This document shows, in pieces, positions 1 through 8,802 of a DNA stretch of 28,125 bases. Source of the DNA: a virus. A program made the position numbers and the translations under genes. The notes under the pieces are model-generated. The model saw nothing but the letters and a program-made list of their open reading frames with translations. It was not told the DNA's origin and did no database searches. The stretch's first letter is position 1. Every line of letters starts with the position of its first letter. The DNA lies in the IMG/VR virus record IMGVR_UViG_3300004806_000071, positions 1-28,125 of that record, one strand, 5' to 3'.

Positions 1-88
1 GTAAGAAGTTTTTATTCCAATCTGCACGAAAACGCTGCCCTTGTGATAGTGCATTTATGATTGAGTCCATTGTTTGAAAACCTGCCAT
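1..88 (-). CDS. Partial virion surface/decoration-type protein (N-terminus only)
   Basis: Reading the minus strand from an ATG at 88 gives 29 residues, beginning MAGFQTMDSIINALSQGQRF, and the frame runs off the left edge of the window. It lies 18 bases after the stop of the 292-residue gene and continues the same operon. Its start resembles that of its neighbour: both have M-x-GF, then a hydrophobic helix, then G-x-RF and a Trp-x-Lys pattern. This suggests a paralogous pair. From memory, pairs of such roughly 300-residue proteins occur in virion modules of uncultured podoviruses. The function is unknown; a capsid decoration or spike role is inference. Confidence 0.6.
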   Translation of the reverse strand, partial: MAGFQTMDSIINALSQGQRFRADWNKNFL

Positions 89-106
89 GATAATAATTTT
101 TATTTT

Positions 107-985
107 TTAATTGAATGTTGTTTTTATATGACCTATAATTGTTGCCCCTGATATACTACCTTGTGGTAAACAAAGAAAAGATAAAAAAGCATCATCTTGA
201 ATAGGAGGGATAACCATAAAATCTTTCAAATAATCTACTTCTACGGGTGCATCAATACCCCTAATACTAAAACTAGCTATTGGGTAAACCAATACTATAC
301 TAAATAATCCAACATCACCCGAACCACCTATTGTTACAGATTGTACACTTCTAACACCAGTATCACCCGATTGTAATTGTATAAATGCACCCGTAGCATT
401 ACTTGATGCGGTTGTAGATAATTGTGCTGAATTTACAATGTTACCATTAACGGAAACTGAATTTTCAATGAAAGTGGCTGTTCTTCCTGATACTCCTAAT
501 GAATTAGTATAACTTACTGTAACAGGTTGCCCCCCTACCCTACTAGCATCTGAAACAGCCATCATTTGCACCCCTTGACCACTTGTATATCTAGTTAATG
601 ATAGTGTATTATCCATTATTTGCGCCCCTGCAACGGATTCATCAATAGTAGGGTAATAAAGAAGATAATCACATAAAATAATTGGCATAGGTAACGGGGT
701 AGCAGTTACACATATAGCCATTAATTCCTTTAATATTTTTTGCTGTGGGGAAACTGCTTGCCCATGCCATAACCCACCATCCGTAGATTGCGCTACTGTA
801 TTTGCTTTTAATGGGGCTGAATCAAACCAATATTTAGGGCTAGGATTCCCCGGCGACATTGAAATATCAAACCAAATACCCGCAGGACTGGCTTGGTTAG
901 GTGATTTTCGCCAACAAGAAAATCTTTCACAGCCATTGGTTACCTGCGAATTAACTATATCTTTTATGTTGGTGAATCCGGGCAT
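107..985 (-). CDS. Putative virion surface (decoration/spike-like) protein
   Basis: This encodes 292 residues from an ATG at 985. The protein is rich in Ser, Thr, Gly and Val and predicted mostly beta, with no signal peptide or membrane segment. Recognisable stretches include GIWFDISMSPGNPSPKYW near residues 37-54, MMAVSDASRVGGQPVTVSYT near 140, and SIRGIDAPVEVDYL near 240. These match my memory of a family widespread in uncultured podovirus genomes and found beside structural genes. It sits at the distal end of the late operon, next to a shorter related start (1-88) and after an 86-residue cysteine-containing protein. A role as a minor capsid or decoration protein is inferred from family context, not from a catalytic or fold signature. 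Confidence 0.6.
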   Translation of the reverse strand: MPGFTNIKDIVNSQVTNGCERFSCWRKSPNQASPAGIWFDISMSPGNPSPKYWFDSAPLKANTVAQSTDGGLWHGQAVSPQQKILKELMAICVTATPLPMPIILCDYLLYYPTIDESVAGAQIMDNTLSLTRYTSGQGVQMMAVSDASRVGGQPVTVSYTNSLGVSGRTATFIENSVSVNGNIVNSAQLSTTASSNATGAFIQLQSGDTGVRSVQSVTIGGSGDVGLFSIVLVYPIASFSIRGIDAPVEVDYLKDFMVIPPIQDDAFLSFLCLPQGSISGATIIGHIKTTFN

Positions 986-988
986 AGT

Positions 989-1249
989 TTATATACTCCT
1001 ACCTGTCAAATAAGACAATAATTGTCTGACTGAAACAGTAATTTTATATTGTGCTTCCTGTACCATATTTAATTGCCCTTTCCCCCTCAATATAACTTTT
1101 CTATTAGCGTATATTGTAACGCCTCTATGGGGGCAATCTTTATGATATTCATACAATGGTTCATTACCTATACCCTGTGGTATAACTTTCACCGCTTTAC
1201 CACATACTGAACAACTATATAGTGGCGGGAACTTTTCGTTTAAATTCAT
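989..1249 (-). CDS. Small zinc-ribbon-like phage protein
   Basis: This encodes 86 residues from an ATG at 1249. It has a C-S-V-C-G-K motif near residues 13-18 and a later H-K-D-C-P-H cluster near residues 37-42, together a plausible Cys/His metal site. The C-terminal half is basic and helical. The gene is packed between two virion-type genes with gaps of only three bases on each side, so it should be made with the late structural proteins. The family is not recognised. It could be a small virion component, or a zinc-binding accessory protein carried in the late operon. Confidence 0.6.
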   Translation of the reverse strand: MNLNEKFPPLYSCSVCGKAVKVIPQGIGNEPLYEYHKDCPHRGVTIYANRKVILRGKGQLNMVQEAQYKITVSVRQLLSYLTGRSI

Positions 1250-1252
1250 ATA

Positions 1253-1684
1253 CTATGACTCTGTGATTGACAAAGAACTAATAGCAAAAACTGGCTGTAT
1301 TAAATTACTTACTGAAATAGAAGCATTTAAATCACCATAATGAAAAATATCTGATGCCCCACTAGCTTTACCACAGGCTGCGCTTGTAATAGTATTACCA
1401 CTTGCCCCACATTGCGGGAAAGTAATTTGTGCTGCATTTGAAGTTGCTTTTGCAGATGGGGCAGTCCATCCCGCAGTACTTCTAGCAACCGCTTGACGGG
1501 CATAGTTTGTATAAGTTGCTTCATTACTACTCATAGTTGAGGTTGCGGTATAACTTGCGGTTGCAAGGGCAACATAAATATTTGTAATAGGTGAAGAAGC
1601 GGCATTATCCGCAATATTAGCCCACGCTGTTGCATTGTATATTAATGCAAGAATGTTGTTGCAGGTATTCGTACTCTTTGGCAT
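1253..1684 (-). CDS. Putative small tail-fibre/decoration protein
   Basis: This encodes 143 residues from an ATG at 1684. The composition is typical of phage surface proteins: Ala, Ser, Thr and Asn rich, few charges, predicted beta. The pattern ITNIYVALATASYTAT (about residues 33-48) followed by YARQAVARSTAGWT (about 61-74) resembles a widespread group of small structural proteins annotated as tail-fibre or head-decoration proteins in many phages. The C-terminal part (residues 95-143) is a glycine/serine-rich beta region. It lies in the late operon between a coiled-coil protein and the cysteine-containing 86-residue protein. The virion role is fairly likely; the exact location is not. Confidence 0.6.
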   Translation of the reverse strand: MPKSTNTCNNILALIYNATAWANIADNAASSPITNIYVALATASYTATSTMSSNEATYTNYARQAVARSTAGWTAPSAKATSNAAQITFPQCGASGNTITSAACGKASGASDIFHYGDLNASISVSNLIQPVFAISSLSITES

Positions 1685-1697
1685 AACTTGTTTATTT

Positions 1698-2117
1698 TTA
1701 TTGTTTTATAATTTGTTTAGCTATTACTTTTTCGATTAAATCTGACCATTTATTGCGTTCTACTTTAAATTCCCATTCTTTAGGTTCATTTTTTTCTATA
1801 TTAGATATGGGTAAGGTACTTTTTAATTCATTTAACCCATTTAATATAGATACTGCCATTTCTTGCACCGAATTTACTACTTTATCTTGGTTTGTTTCTA
1901 CTTTTATATCGTTTTTTTGGTCATTTGGCATATTTTTCATACATTCCAAAAAGGAATAAATAGCCTTAGTTTGTTCATTTACGGCTGCCAATAGTTCTGA
2001 ATTATCACTTCTTTCTGAAATAGCTTTCCCTATCTCTTTTAAAGTAGATTTTAGTTCTTTATGCCTTTTATCCTGTAAGGCTTGTTCAAATTCTATATCT
2101 TCATTTTCTAAGTCCAT
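1698..2117 (-). CDS. Coiled-coil hypothetical protein
   Basis: This encodes 139 residues from an ATG at 2117. It is highly charged and predicted almost all helical, with long Lys/Glu/Gln/Leu-rich stretches around residues 8-60 and 80-110 that should form coiled coils. There is no cysteine cluster, signal peptide or membrane segment. Its start overlaps the end of the 1301-residue gene by 10 bases, so it is probably translated after it by coupling. I do not recognise the family. It may be a small virion or scaffold-type partner of the ejection proteins, but that rests only on position. Confidence 0.55.
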   Translation of the reverse strand: MDLENEDIEFEQALQDKRHKELKSTLKEIGKAISERSDNSELLAAVNEQTKAIYSFLECMKNMPNDQKNDIKVETNQDKVVNSVQEMAVSILNGLNELKSTLPISNIEKNEPKEWEFKVERNKWSDLIEKVIAKQIIKQ

Positions 2118-5100
2118 AAACAGTCTATAAGGGCTTTAAGTGATTTATAATCATCTTTTATTTTATCGTGTTCTTGCTTATTGGCTAATGGGTCATTACC
2201 TTTTGTGGCTAAATCCTTACCGCTTACTAACTCTAATTTAATATCCGGCTTACCCACTTCTTCTAATTTACTATCCCTTTCCTTTTCTAATTCGCTGATT
2301 TTTTCTTCGGTTGTTGGCTCGGTTGATTTTTCTCCTTTTTTTGATTCTGTTTCATTTTTATAAGTAATGTTGTCAGATTCGCTTGGTTCTGTAAGTTTTT
2401 CGTTGATAAGTTCATATAGGTGTTTTTGAGTATTTTCGGATAAGTTTAATATTTGGGGGTCAAATCCATTGGTATCTTCATTTAATTTTTCCCAATCAAT
2501 AAACCCATGTTTATCTTGGTATTTTGAAAGTAAATCTGTTAATTCTTTTTGTACACTTTCTGGTAAATTTTCAACTTGGTCATGTATTTGTTTAATAAGA
2601 TTATCTGATATTTCTTTAGATTCTTTGTCTGTAAATTCTTGTCTTACTGCCTTGTCAATATATTTATCTACAAGTTCTTTAGCCATACTAGATGGCGAAT
2701 TATGGTCTTGTATTACTTGCTCAATTGCTTCTTTATAGTCCTGTGTTGTATATTTTTCTGTTTTATCATTTTCCCATAAATTATGCGCTAATTCGTCTAT
2801 ACCTTTAGCATCTTTCCCCAATAATCCTATTCTTGCTCTTTTTTCATTTTCGGTAGATGAATTTTGTCTTAATCTGTCATCTTTGCCACCAAATATGTCT
2901 TTTATAGCATCTGAATGAATTTTGCCCCCACCTACAAAATGTTGCAATACTATATCTCTAGGTTCAGTTAAATCTTCTATTGACTGCGCTTTTTTGATAA
3001 CTCCTTTGTTGCTTTTTGCTGTTGGCTTATTTTCAATAAGTTCTTTAGGTTGTTCGCCCGTTGTTTCTGTTTGGTTAGGATCTTTGGTAGTTTCATTTAT
3101 TTGAATAGGTTTTATATTTTCTGAATGGGTTTTATCTGCCCAATCAATATATTTTTTAGCTGACTCTACATTATTAGCTTCTTTATTTATTTTCTTACCC
3201 CCACTCGTTTTACTATCATCTAATGCTACATTAAATAATGTTTCTTTTTTAGGGTCATACACATGAATATTCCCATCTATTTCTACTATTTTTTTACCCT
3301 TATATTCACTTATATATTTAGCATCCATACTATTACCATCTACCTTAATTGGGATAGTTACTTCTGCTTTTATTGTATTAGGTGATTTTTCTTTTAATTT
3401 TAAAAAGTCTTTAGTAGTTTCATCAGTCCATTTACCATCTGTTTTTTCAAGTGCTTCTAATGCTCTAGTAACTTTACTATGTGTTATTACTACTGTTTCT
3501 TTTCCTATTTCATTTTTGGTATGGTCATAGGCTTTCTCCATTCTATCTGTGAATGTTTGGAACGGTTCTACTGTTTTATTATCATCATACTTCCCTTCAG
3601 TCCATCCTTTTTCATCAAATGTACCTTCTGGTTTCCCATCAAAATTACCTATATCTGCCGTTCTATATACTGGATTGGGTACACTTTCTATCCCTGCTGT
3701 TTTAGCTACTTCCTCCCCTGTTTCTTTTGCTCTTTTAACATCTGAATGTTCTACTCTTGTTGTTTCGGGCTGATTATCTTTTATAAAATTACCTATGCTT
3801 TCTGCTTCTTTACTTCCTTTATCTGTTAAATCAGTAGGCTTTACCCCGTTTTCTAATCCTTCTGCCGTATTATCATCTTCGCCATGCTCAAATACTTTAG
3901 TACCCGTTATTTCTATTGGCTTTACTTTTCCTTCACCTAAGTTATTGGATGACCGTTTTGTATTAGATATTGTGGTAGATTCATCCCCCCCATTTGTATT
4001 TGCGGTAGTCCTAATTTCATTTTTATTTTGTTCTCCCTCAATAGGCTTCTTTCCCAATTCTCCTTGTGATGGTAATGTTTGTGGTGTTTGTGACATAGCC
4101 ATTTCACTTCCAATGGATTCGTATAATCTTCGTGATGCATTTCGGAGTTCAGGCTCTGACATATTTCGCAAGGTTCTTTCCGTATCATCCCCCCCTCCAA
4201 ATACATCCTTGATTGCGCCCTGCAATTTGCTTTGTATTTCTGAATTTCGTTCATTTCCATTGGGGATTTCTTTCGATAAACCTTCATAGATTCGCTGTGG
4301 CAAGTCTTGCATAGCCTCTGCCCCAACTGCCTGACGGGATTCGTTTTGCATTTGCTGCAAAGTGGTAAAAAATCCATTATATTTATTATTTGATTTATTA
4401 ATACTCTCAATATCACTCCCTTTTAATCCTGTAACATTGTCTTTTTCTAATTCTAATGGGTTATCTGATTTAGTCATTTTACCGATAGTTTTCCCTATTT
4501 CATCGGATTGACTTTGTAAATATGATATTTGTTCGTCTATTTTGCCATGTAGTTCTTTAGGGATTTCTGCTTTTTTTGCTTCTAATTCTGTTATTTGCTT
4601 TTTTATCGCATCTTGCTTTTCAATATTACCTGCTATATTTGGTAAATGTTCTTCAGGAACCAATCCCTGCACCTTTTGGGCTGCATTTTTGTATGAATCA
4701 AGTTCTTGCCTAATACTTTGCCCTTCTGCACCCATATCGGCTAATTTTGCATCTACTACGTCTTTAGGGGCATTTACTAAAAGGTTCTTTGCGGCTGCCT
4801 TTAAATACCCCGGCACTTGCGCCCCTAATTTCATTACATTAAACCCTAAATCCATCATTGCACCTTGCCCGAATGAATTAATAGCATTTTCAGCTATTTC
4901 AGTAGGTGTTTTTTTGTACCCTGCGGCAAGTTCTGTTAAATCGCTTCCTAATTGTGAACCTGAAAATATTGCCCCCACTTTGGGAACACTACCCATAGCA
5001 TGAATTAAAGTATTTTTAAGTGTATTTTCTGCCGCCCCCGTAGCTGCACTACCCCCCAATCTATTAAGTGCTACTGCTGTTACGGCTGAAGGAATGGCAC

Positions 5101-6013
5101 TAATTAAAGACGTATTCATTGCTTTTTGGGCTGCTTCTACATCACTTAACCCCAAACTTTTACCCATTTTATATTCTTCTTTCATCTTCTTAACCCTTTC
5201 AGTTTGGTAGGCATCTGCCGCCATTAACGCCTCGCCAACATAAGGTATAGCTGCCTCTGCTGCCATTTTAGGAACACCGCCTATTTGTTCCCCTAATTTA
5301 CCAAAACCTGCGGGGGCTGATTCGGGTATATTATTTTCAGTATTTTGTTTTTGGTTAAATAATGCAGCTAATTTATTTGCAGCTATTGGGTCTGTCGGGT
5401 CTGATATTGCGTTTATTTTTGCAGCATCAACCGATTCATATACACTACCCAACATCGACTCCCACAATGACTCTGCAAAACCTTGCCCCCTTGTGACATA
5501 GTCTTTTCCATCCTTCCCCGGTACTACTGCTAAATCATTATTTTTAATTTTATCTAAATAGTCTTGTACGTCTTTTTGACCTGAAGGACTATTTTCATCA
5601 AATGATTTACCTTTTTTTTGTTTAAGGGTATTAATTACCGCTTTTTGAGTATTTAATTTTGTTTGGTATTCCTGTTCATCTGATTTGGGTAAATTTATTG
5701 GTGTTTGCAGATTTGGTTCAATAGCTTGACTACCTGCAATATGTTGCATAGGTATTTTATTAACGGCTTGGGATTGCCCGTTATTTTGAATACCCTCCTT
5801 ATCTATTTTACTTGCTAGGGAATATAAATCTGATATTAATTTGGATTGGGAACCATTTTGAGTACCATTCGCAGAATCTTCGCCACCTACTTTTTTTTTT
5901 AGAATACCCAATGGGTCGCCACTAACCGTTTGTTTTTGCGGTTTCAATATACCTAATGGGTCATTTTGGCTGTCTGTTTCTGCCTGAACTGGTATTTCTA
6001 AATCTTCTGCCAT
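2108..6013 (-). CDS. Giant multidomain virion (ejection/polyvalent) protein with histidine-phosphatase-like domain
   Basis: This encodes 1301 residues from an ATG at 6013, overlapping the previous stop as TAATG. The N-terminus has two copies of a short DPLGILK motif (about residues 18-24 and 33-39). Around residues 235-400 lies an Ala/Gly-rich helical region that could insert in membranes, as in internal virion proteins. Residues of about 705-870 look like a histidine phosphatase domain: EHGED in place of the usual RHG, then LTDKGSKEAE, VKRAKETGEE and VVITHSKVTRAL. Residues of about 1010-1110 (GGGKIHSDAIKDIFGG, then DELAHNLWE) resemble a domain of phage 'polyvalent' proteins. The C-terminus is charged and helical. 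It is probably injected with the DNA. An HNH-type gene is nested in another frame across residues of about 545-692. Confidence 0.7.
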   Translation of the reverse strand: MAEDLEIPVQAETDSQNDPLGILKPQKQTVSGDPLGILKKKVGGEDSANGTQNGSQSKLISDLYSLASKIDKEGIQNNGQSQAVNKIPMQHIAGSQAIEPNLQTPINLPKSDEQEYQTKLNTQKAVINTLKQKKGKSFDENSPSGQKDVQDYLDKIKNNDLAVVPGKDGKDYVTRGQGFAESLWESMLGSVYESVDAAKINAISDPTDPIAANKLAALFNQKQNTENNIPESAPAGFGKLGEQIGGVPKMAAEAAIPYVGEALMAADAYQTERVKKMKEEYKMGKSLGLSDVEAAQKAMNTSLISAIPSAVTAVALNRLGGSAATGAAENTLKNTLIHAMGSVPKVGAIFSGSQLGSDLTELAAGYKKTPTEIAENAINSFGQGAMMDLGFNVMKLGAQVPGYLKAAAKNLLVNAPKDVVDAKLADMGAEGQSIRQELDSYKNAAQKVQGLVPEEHLPNIAGNIEKQDAIKKQITELEAKKAEIPKELHGKIDEQISYLQSQSDEIGKTIGKMTKSDNPLELEKDNVTGLKGSDIESINKSNNKYNGFFTTLQQMQNESRQAVGAEAMQDLPQRIYEGLSKEIPNGNERNSEIQSKLQGAIKDVFGGGDDTERTLRNMSEPELRNASRRLYESIGSEMAMSQTPQTLPSQGELGKKPIEGEQNKNEIRTTANTNGGDESTTISNTKRSSNNLGEGKVKPIEITGTKVFEHGEDDNTAEGLENGVKPTDLTDKGSKEAESIGNFIKDNQPETTRVEHSDVKRAKETGEEVAKTAGIESVPNPVYRTADIGNFDGKPEGTFDEKGWTEGKYDDNKTVEPFQTFTDRMEKAYDHTKNEIGKETVVITHSKVTRALEALEKTDGKWTDETTKDFLKLKEKSPNTIKAEVTIPIKVDGNSMDAKYISEYKGKKIVEIDGNIHVYDPKKETLFNVALDDSKTSGGKKINKEANNVESAKKYIDWADKTHSENIKPIQINETTKDPNQTETTGEQPKELIENKPTAKSNKGVIKKAQSIEDLTEPRDIVLQHFVGGGKIHSDAIKDIFGGKDDRLRQNSSTENEKRARIGLLGKDAKGIDELAHNLWENDKTEKYTTQDYKEAIEQVIQDHNSPSSMAKELVDKYIDKAVRQEFTDKESKEISDNLIKQIHDQVENLPESVQKELTDLLSKYQDKHGFIDWEKLNEDTNGFDPQILNLSENTQKHLYELINEKLTEPSESDNITYKNETESKKGEKSTEPTTEEKISELEKERDSKLEEVGKPDIKLELVSGKDLATKGNDPLANKQEHDKIKDDYKSLKALIDCLWT
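3937..4377 (-). CDS. HNH-type endonuclease gene nested in another frame of the giant virion protein
   Basis: This encodes 146 residues starting at the ATG at 4377, directly before a zinc-knuckle-like N-terminus; the frame stays open to an upstream ATG at 4416. It has C7xxC10 and C23xxC26, then C70EIC73, H81-H82 in EMHHEDYTNPLEVKWLC, and C95HKHH99. This is the pattern of small phage HNH-like proteins that pair a Cys4 knob with a His-rich core. It lies wholly inside the 1301-residue gene, on the same strand but shifted by one base, so both frames are open for 441 bases. GC in this stretch is about 41% by my count, against about 25% in the 120 bases upstream. Activity and expression are inferred. 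Confidence 0.6.
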   Translation of the reverse strand: MDFLPLCSKCKTNPVRQLGQRLCKTCHSESMKVYRKKSPMEMNEIQKYKANCRAQSRMYLEGGMIRKEPCEICQSLNSEMHHEDYTNPLEVKWLCHKHHKHYHHKENWERSLLRENKIKMKLGLPQIQMGGMNLPQYLIQNGHPIT

Positions 6014-7656
6014 TATTTTCGTTTAATATTCCCTAATTGGATAGCTTGATTTATTTGGTCATCGGTATAACCTGCGTTTTTTAATTCATCATGGGTCATA
6101 TTTTTACCGTTTACTATATAAGTATTTGCATTTTTTAATACTTGCCCCCTTTCCTTTCCTTTTGCCACACCTAAATTAAGGTCTGTTGCATTATAAGTAC
6201 CTAAAATCTTATCTGGTATTCTTTCACCATTTGCAGTTAAATCTTCTTTGCCATTTTTTATAGGATATTTATATTTAGTGCTATACAAGTCATAAGTACC
6301 ATCTTTATTTGCTTTTACAGCAAAATTATCTGAACCTAATTCTATTGTTCTATCTTGACCGTCAATATTTTTTACAATTTTTGTTTGGTTAGATTTACTT
6401 AACTCATTCATAAAGAAATCTCTTACTGCCGGAGGAAGTATATTTAAAGTAGCCCCCGCAGGGTGTTCATTCATTGCTTTACTTAATGGGGTATAAACAT
6501 CTTGGGTAGGTACTTCTTTACCTGTATTTACATTTACTATTGGTGCTTTAGGTACTACTTGGGCTTCATCTTTACTTATAAAATGTGGTACATTGGCTGA
6601 TATATTATTATACAAAAAGTGCCTAAATAAATAATCTTCTGTATGTGGGTCTAATGGTTTGCCGTTATTATTTTTTTGATAATCTGCCTCTGCTTTTGCT
6701 CTATCATCACTATTGTACCATAATTTTAATGCAGATAATCCCGCAGGGCTTATATTTGTTTTTGTTCCGTTATTGGCTATAACTGGCTGTTCTGTTCCCA
6801 TTAATTTAGTGTATAAATTATTATCCACTATTTTCATTGGTTGATTATTTTTATCTTTAACACCCGGAACTATTGTATGTTTTACATCTAGAATAGGATT
6901 ACCATTTTCATCGGGTAATACATCTGTTATACCCGGAACTATAGCCCCGCTAAATTTATCTCTTGATTTAAACCCCTTATCTGATTGAAATTCACTACCA
7001 TGAAATGGTTCTTTGGGTACAGATGAATAAAATTTATTTAAATGTTCTGTACTATTAACTAACCCCGCCATAACCCGTGGATTATTTAATATCCCCGAAT
7101 AATCCATTGGTGCTATAAATTGTGCAGGTTTAATATCCATAGCCCCCGTTTTAGGGTCTGGTTGCATTACATTTCTAGCCAAATTACTCATAACCAAGTT
7201 ATGCGTAGCTATTGGATCTATTGGATTTTCCTTTACTAATGTAGATATTGCATTTTGTGCATTTTTATTTTCATTAAGTGCCGCTAAATGCCATTGCATT
7301 ATTGGATTTAATCTTTGTGGTATCATTGCCGCTAAAACTGTCGGATTTTCATGTGTATGATTAGTTAAAAGGTCGTTTTTTAAATCATTAACTTTTTTAT
7401 ATGCAACTTCATCAATAGCAGCATCCCCCGTTTTAAATTGGTCAAAATCGGTAGCTTTATTTATTTGACCTAAATTATATAATTGATTTTGCTTGTTTTG
7501 TTCTTCCTTTCTTAATTGTTCTCTTTCGGCTAAAGCCAATACTTTATCATCCCGCATCCTTTGGTTTGCAAGTCCTTGCTCTGCTATTTGCCCTACTTGG
7601 GGGAAAGCACTAGGTAATACTACGCTACCCCAACCTCCTGCTGATGAATCTGCCAT
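6013..7656 (-). CDS. Probable internal virion/ejection protein
   Basis: This encodes 547 residues from an ATG at 7656, stopping in a TAATG overlap with the giant protein gene. Residues of about 25-65 are Glu/Gln/Arg/Lys-rich and likely coiled coil. The rest is polar and Asn/Pro-rich with no cysteines that I can see, as is common in phage internal virion proteins. The C-terminus carries a short helical segment (MTHDELKNAGYTDDQINQAI). There is no enzymatic motif. It sits between a glycine-rich 209-residue protein and the 1301-residue protein, the arrangement of ejection-protein sets in short-tailed phages. The assignment rests on context, size and composition; no specific family is recognised. 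Confidence 0.55.
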   Translation of the reverse strand: MADSSAGGWGSVVLPSAFPQVGQIAEQGLANQRMRDDKVLALAEREQLRKEEQNKQNQLYNLGQINKATDFDQFKTGDAAIDEVAYKKVNDLKNDLLTNHTHENPTVLAAMIPQRLNPIMQWHLAALNENKNAQNAISTLVKENPIDPIATHNLVMSNLARNVMQPDPKTGAMDIKPAQFIAPMDYSGILNNPRVMAGLVNSTEHLNKFYSSVPKEPFHGSEFQSDKGFKSRDKFSGAIVPGITDVLPDENGNPILDVKHTIVPGVKDKNNQPMKIVDNNLYTKLMGTEQPVIANNGTKTNISPAGLSALKLWYNSDDRAKAEADYQKNNNGKPLDPHTEDYLFRHFLYNNISANVPHFISKDEAQVVPKAPIVNVNTGKEVPTQDVYTPLSKAMNEHPAGATLNILPPAVRDFFMNELSKSNQTKIVKNIDGQDRTIELGSDNFAVKANKDGTYDLYSTKYKYPIKNGKEDLTANGERIPDKILGTYNATDLNLGVAKGKERGQVLKNANTYIVNGKNMTHDELKNAGYTDDQINQAIQLGNIKRK

Positions 7657-7678
7657 ATCTTAATTAAATTATTTATAA

Positions 7679-8308
7679 TTATACACCGCCTAAAATACCT
7701 CCCAATAATCCACCCATCCCCGCACCTTTATTCCCTTTCAATATATTGAGGTATTTATTTTGGAAATCATTTTGTTGCCCTTGTTGTTGCCCCAACATAA
7801 AACCTGCACCAATATCGTTTGCCCCTGAAAATATATTTTGCCATGCAGAACCCCTTAATTGTGCTTGTTGCCCTACATCCATTTTATATTTTTCTAAATT
7901 AGATTGATAAACTTTATTGCCTTCTTCTGTCATTGCGTTATAACCTGCGTTTAGGTTACCTAATAAATTGTATTTATTTTGTGCTTCTTTTGTTGCTAAA
8001 TCATTATATGCTTGGTTTGATTGACCTTGCGCCCCGCTTGCTGCTGCTAGTGCAGTATTACTATCTGATGCGTTCCTATTAATATTCGATACCGTATTAG
8101 CTTGATTAGTGCCTATATTAGCTTCTGCGTTTGTAGCCCCCGCCATTCTTCCATTAAATAATTGTTGTGCAATACCTAATTGCTGTGCTGCGTATGGGGA
8201 AGGGGTATATGGTGTATAATTAGGGTGTATTTGGTTAGCTTGGTTATTCTGAAATAACCCAATCGCTGCTTTCCCTAATCCCGTAATTGCACCTACTGTA
8301 AGTGGCAT
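7679..8308 (-). CDS. Glycine/glutamine-rich internal virion protein-like
   Basis: This encodes 209 residues from an ATG at 8308. The N-terminus (MPLTVGAITGLGKAAIGLF) and C-terminus (GAGMGGLLGGILGGV) are hydrophobic and glycine-rich. The middle (residues 45-165) is a long Ala/Gln/Asn-rich helix-forming region. This layout resembles the smallest ejection proteins of podoviruses, such as T7 gp14-like proteins, which help form the channel for DNA entry across the host envelope. It is the first of three adjacent probable internal virion genes. The resemblance is in layout, not a sequence match I can prove. Confidence 0.55.
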   Translation of the reverse strand: MPLTVGAITGLGKAAIGLFQNNQANQIHPNYTPYTPSPYAAQQLGIAQQLFNGRMAGATNAEANIGTNQANTVSNINRNASDSNTALAAASGAQGQSNQAYNDLATKEAQNKYNLLGNLNAGYNAMTEEGNKVYQSNLEKYKMDVGQQAQLRGSAWQNIFSGANDIGAGFMLGQQQGQQNDFQNKYLNILKGNKGAGMGGLLGGILGGV

Positions 8309-8319
8309 AATATGTAAAT

Positions 8320-8802
8320 TTAATTATCTGAAAAATTATATTTTGGTAATGGCTTATTAATAAATACTACTTCGTTTTCTGTTTCTTTTACCACTTTCAT
8401 TGTTCTGTTTCGTAAAAATTTAATAGCCCTTTCATTTTTTTTATTCATTGCACACCAAAATTTACTATCTAATTCCTTTAAAATTAACTTCCACCATTCG
8501 TTAAGTATTTCAGCTTTTCTATATTTTATATTTATACCGAATGAATACAAAACTGGTATTGGTATATCTTTATGAACAAACGTAACAAAGAACCCTATTG
8601 CTTCCTTATTGTTAAGTATTTTATAATACTTTGGGTGTTTTTCATTATAAGAAGCATAAATCCGTATAATAGTATCATCTACACATTCTTCAAAAGTTCC
8701 ATCAATAGAATGATATTTTTCTATCAAATCAGTATCATTTTTAAATGCTATTCTTACCAATTCTTCTATTTTATCAATCTGTATTCTTTTAATACTTACC
8801 AT
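8320..8802 (-). CDS. GNAT-like acetyltransferase
   Basis: This encodes 160 residues from an ATG at 8802, overlapping the tail gene stop as TAATG. The order of elements fits a GNAT fold: an N-terminal strand and helices, a central strand pair with NNKEAIGFFVTFV (about residues 64-76), a strand then helix at YSFGINIKYRKAEILNEWWK (about 86-105), and a late NERAIKFLRNRTMKVV segment (about 123-138) like the GNAT 'N-x-x-A-I-x-x-Y' region. The usual acetyl-CoA loop R/Q-x-x-G-x-G/A is not clear, so activity is uncertain. It sits inside the virion operon. Many podoviruses carry a GNAT-like gene near tail and ejection genes, with unknown target. Confidence 0.5.
   Translation of the reverse strand: MVSIKRIQIDKIEELVRIAFKNDTDLIEKYHSIDGTFEECVDDTIIRIYASYNEKHPKYYKILNNKEAIGFFVTFVHKDIPIPVLYSFGINIKYRKAEILNEWWKLILKELDSKFWCAMNKKNERAIKFLRNRTMKVVKETENEVVFINKPLPKYNFSDN

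Noticed and set aside
3795-4289. Plus-strand 164-residue frame
   Set aside because: It is antisense to the giant virion gene, has a low-complexity Ser/Phe/Leu composition and no domain, so it is a shadow.
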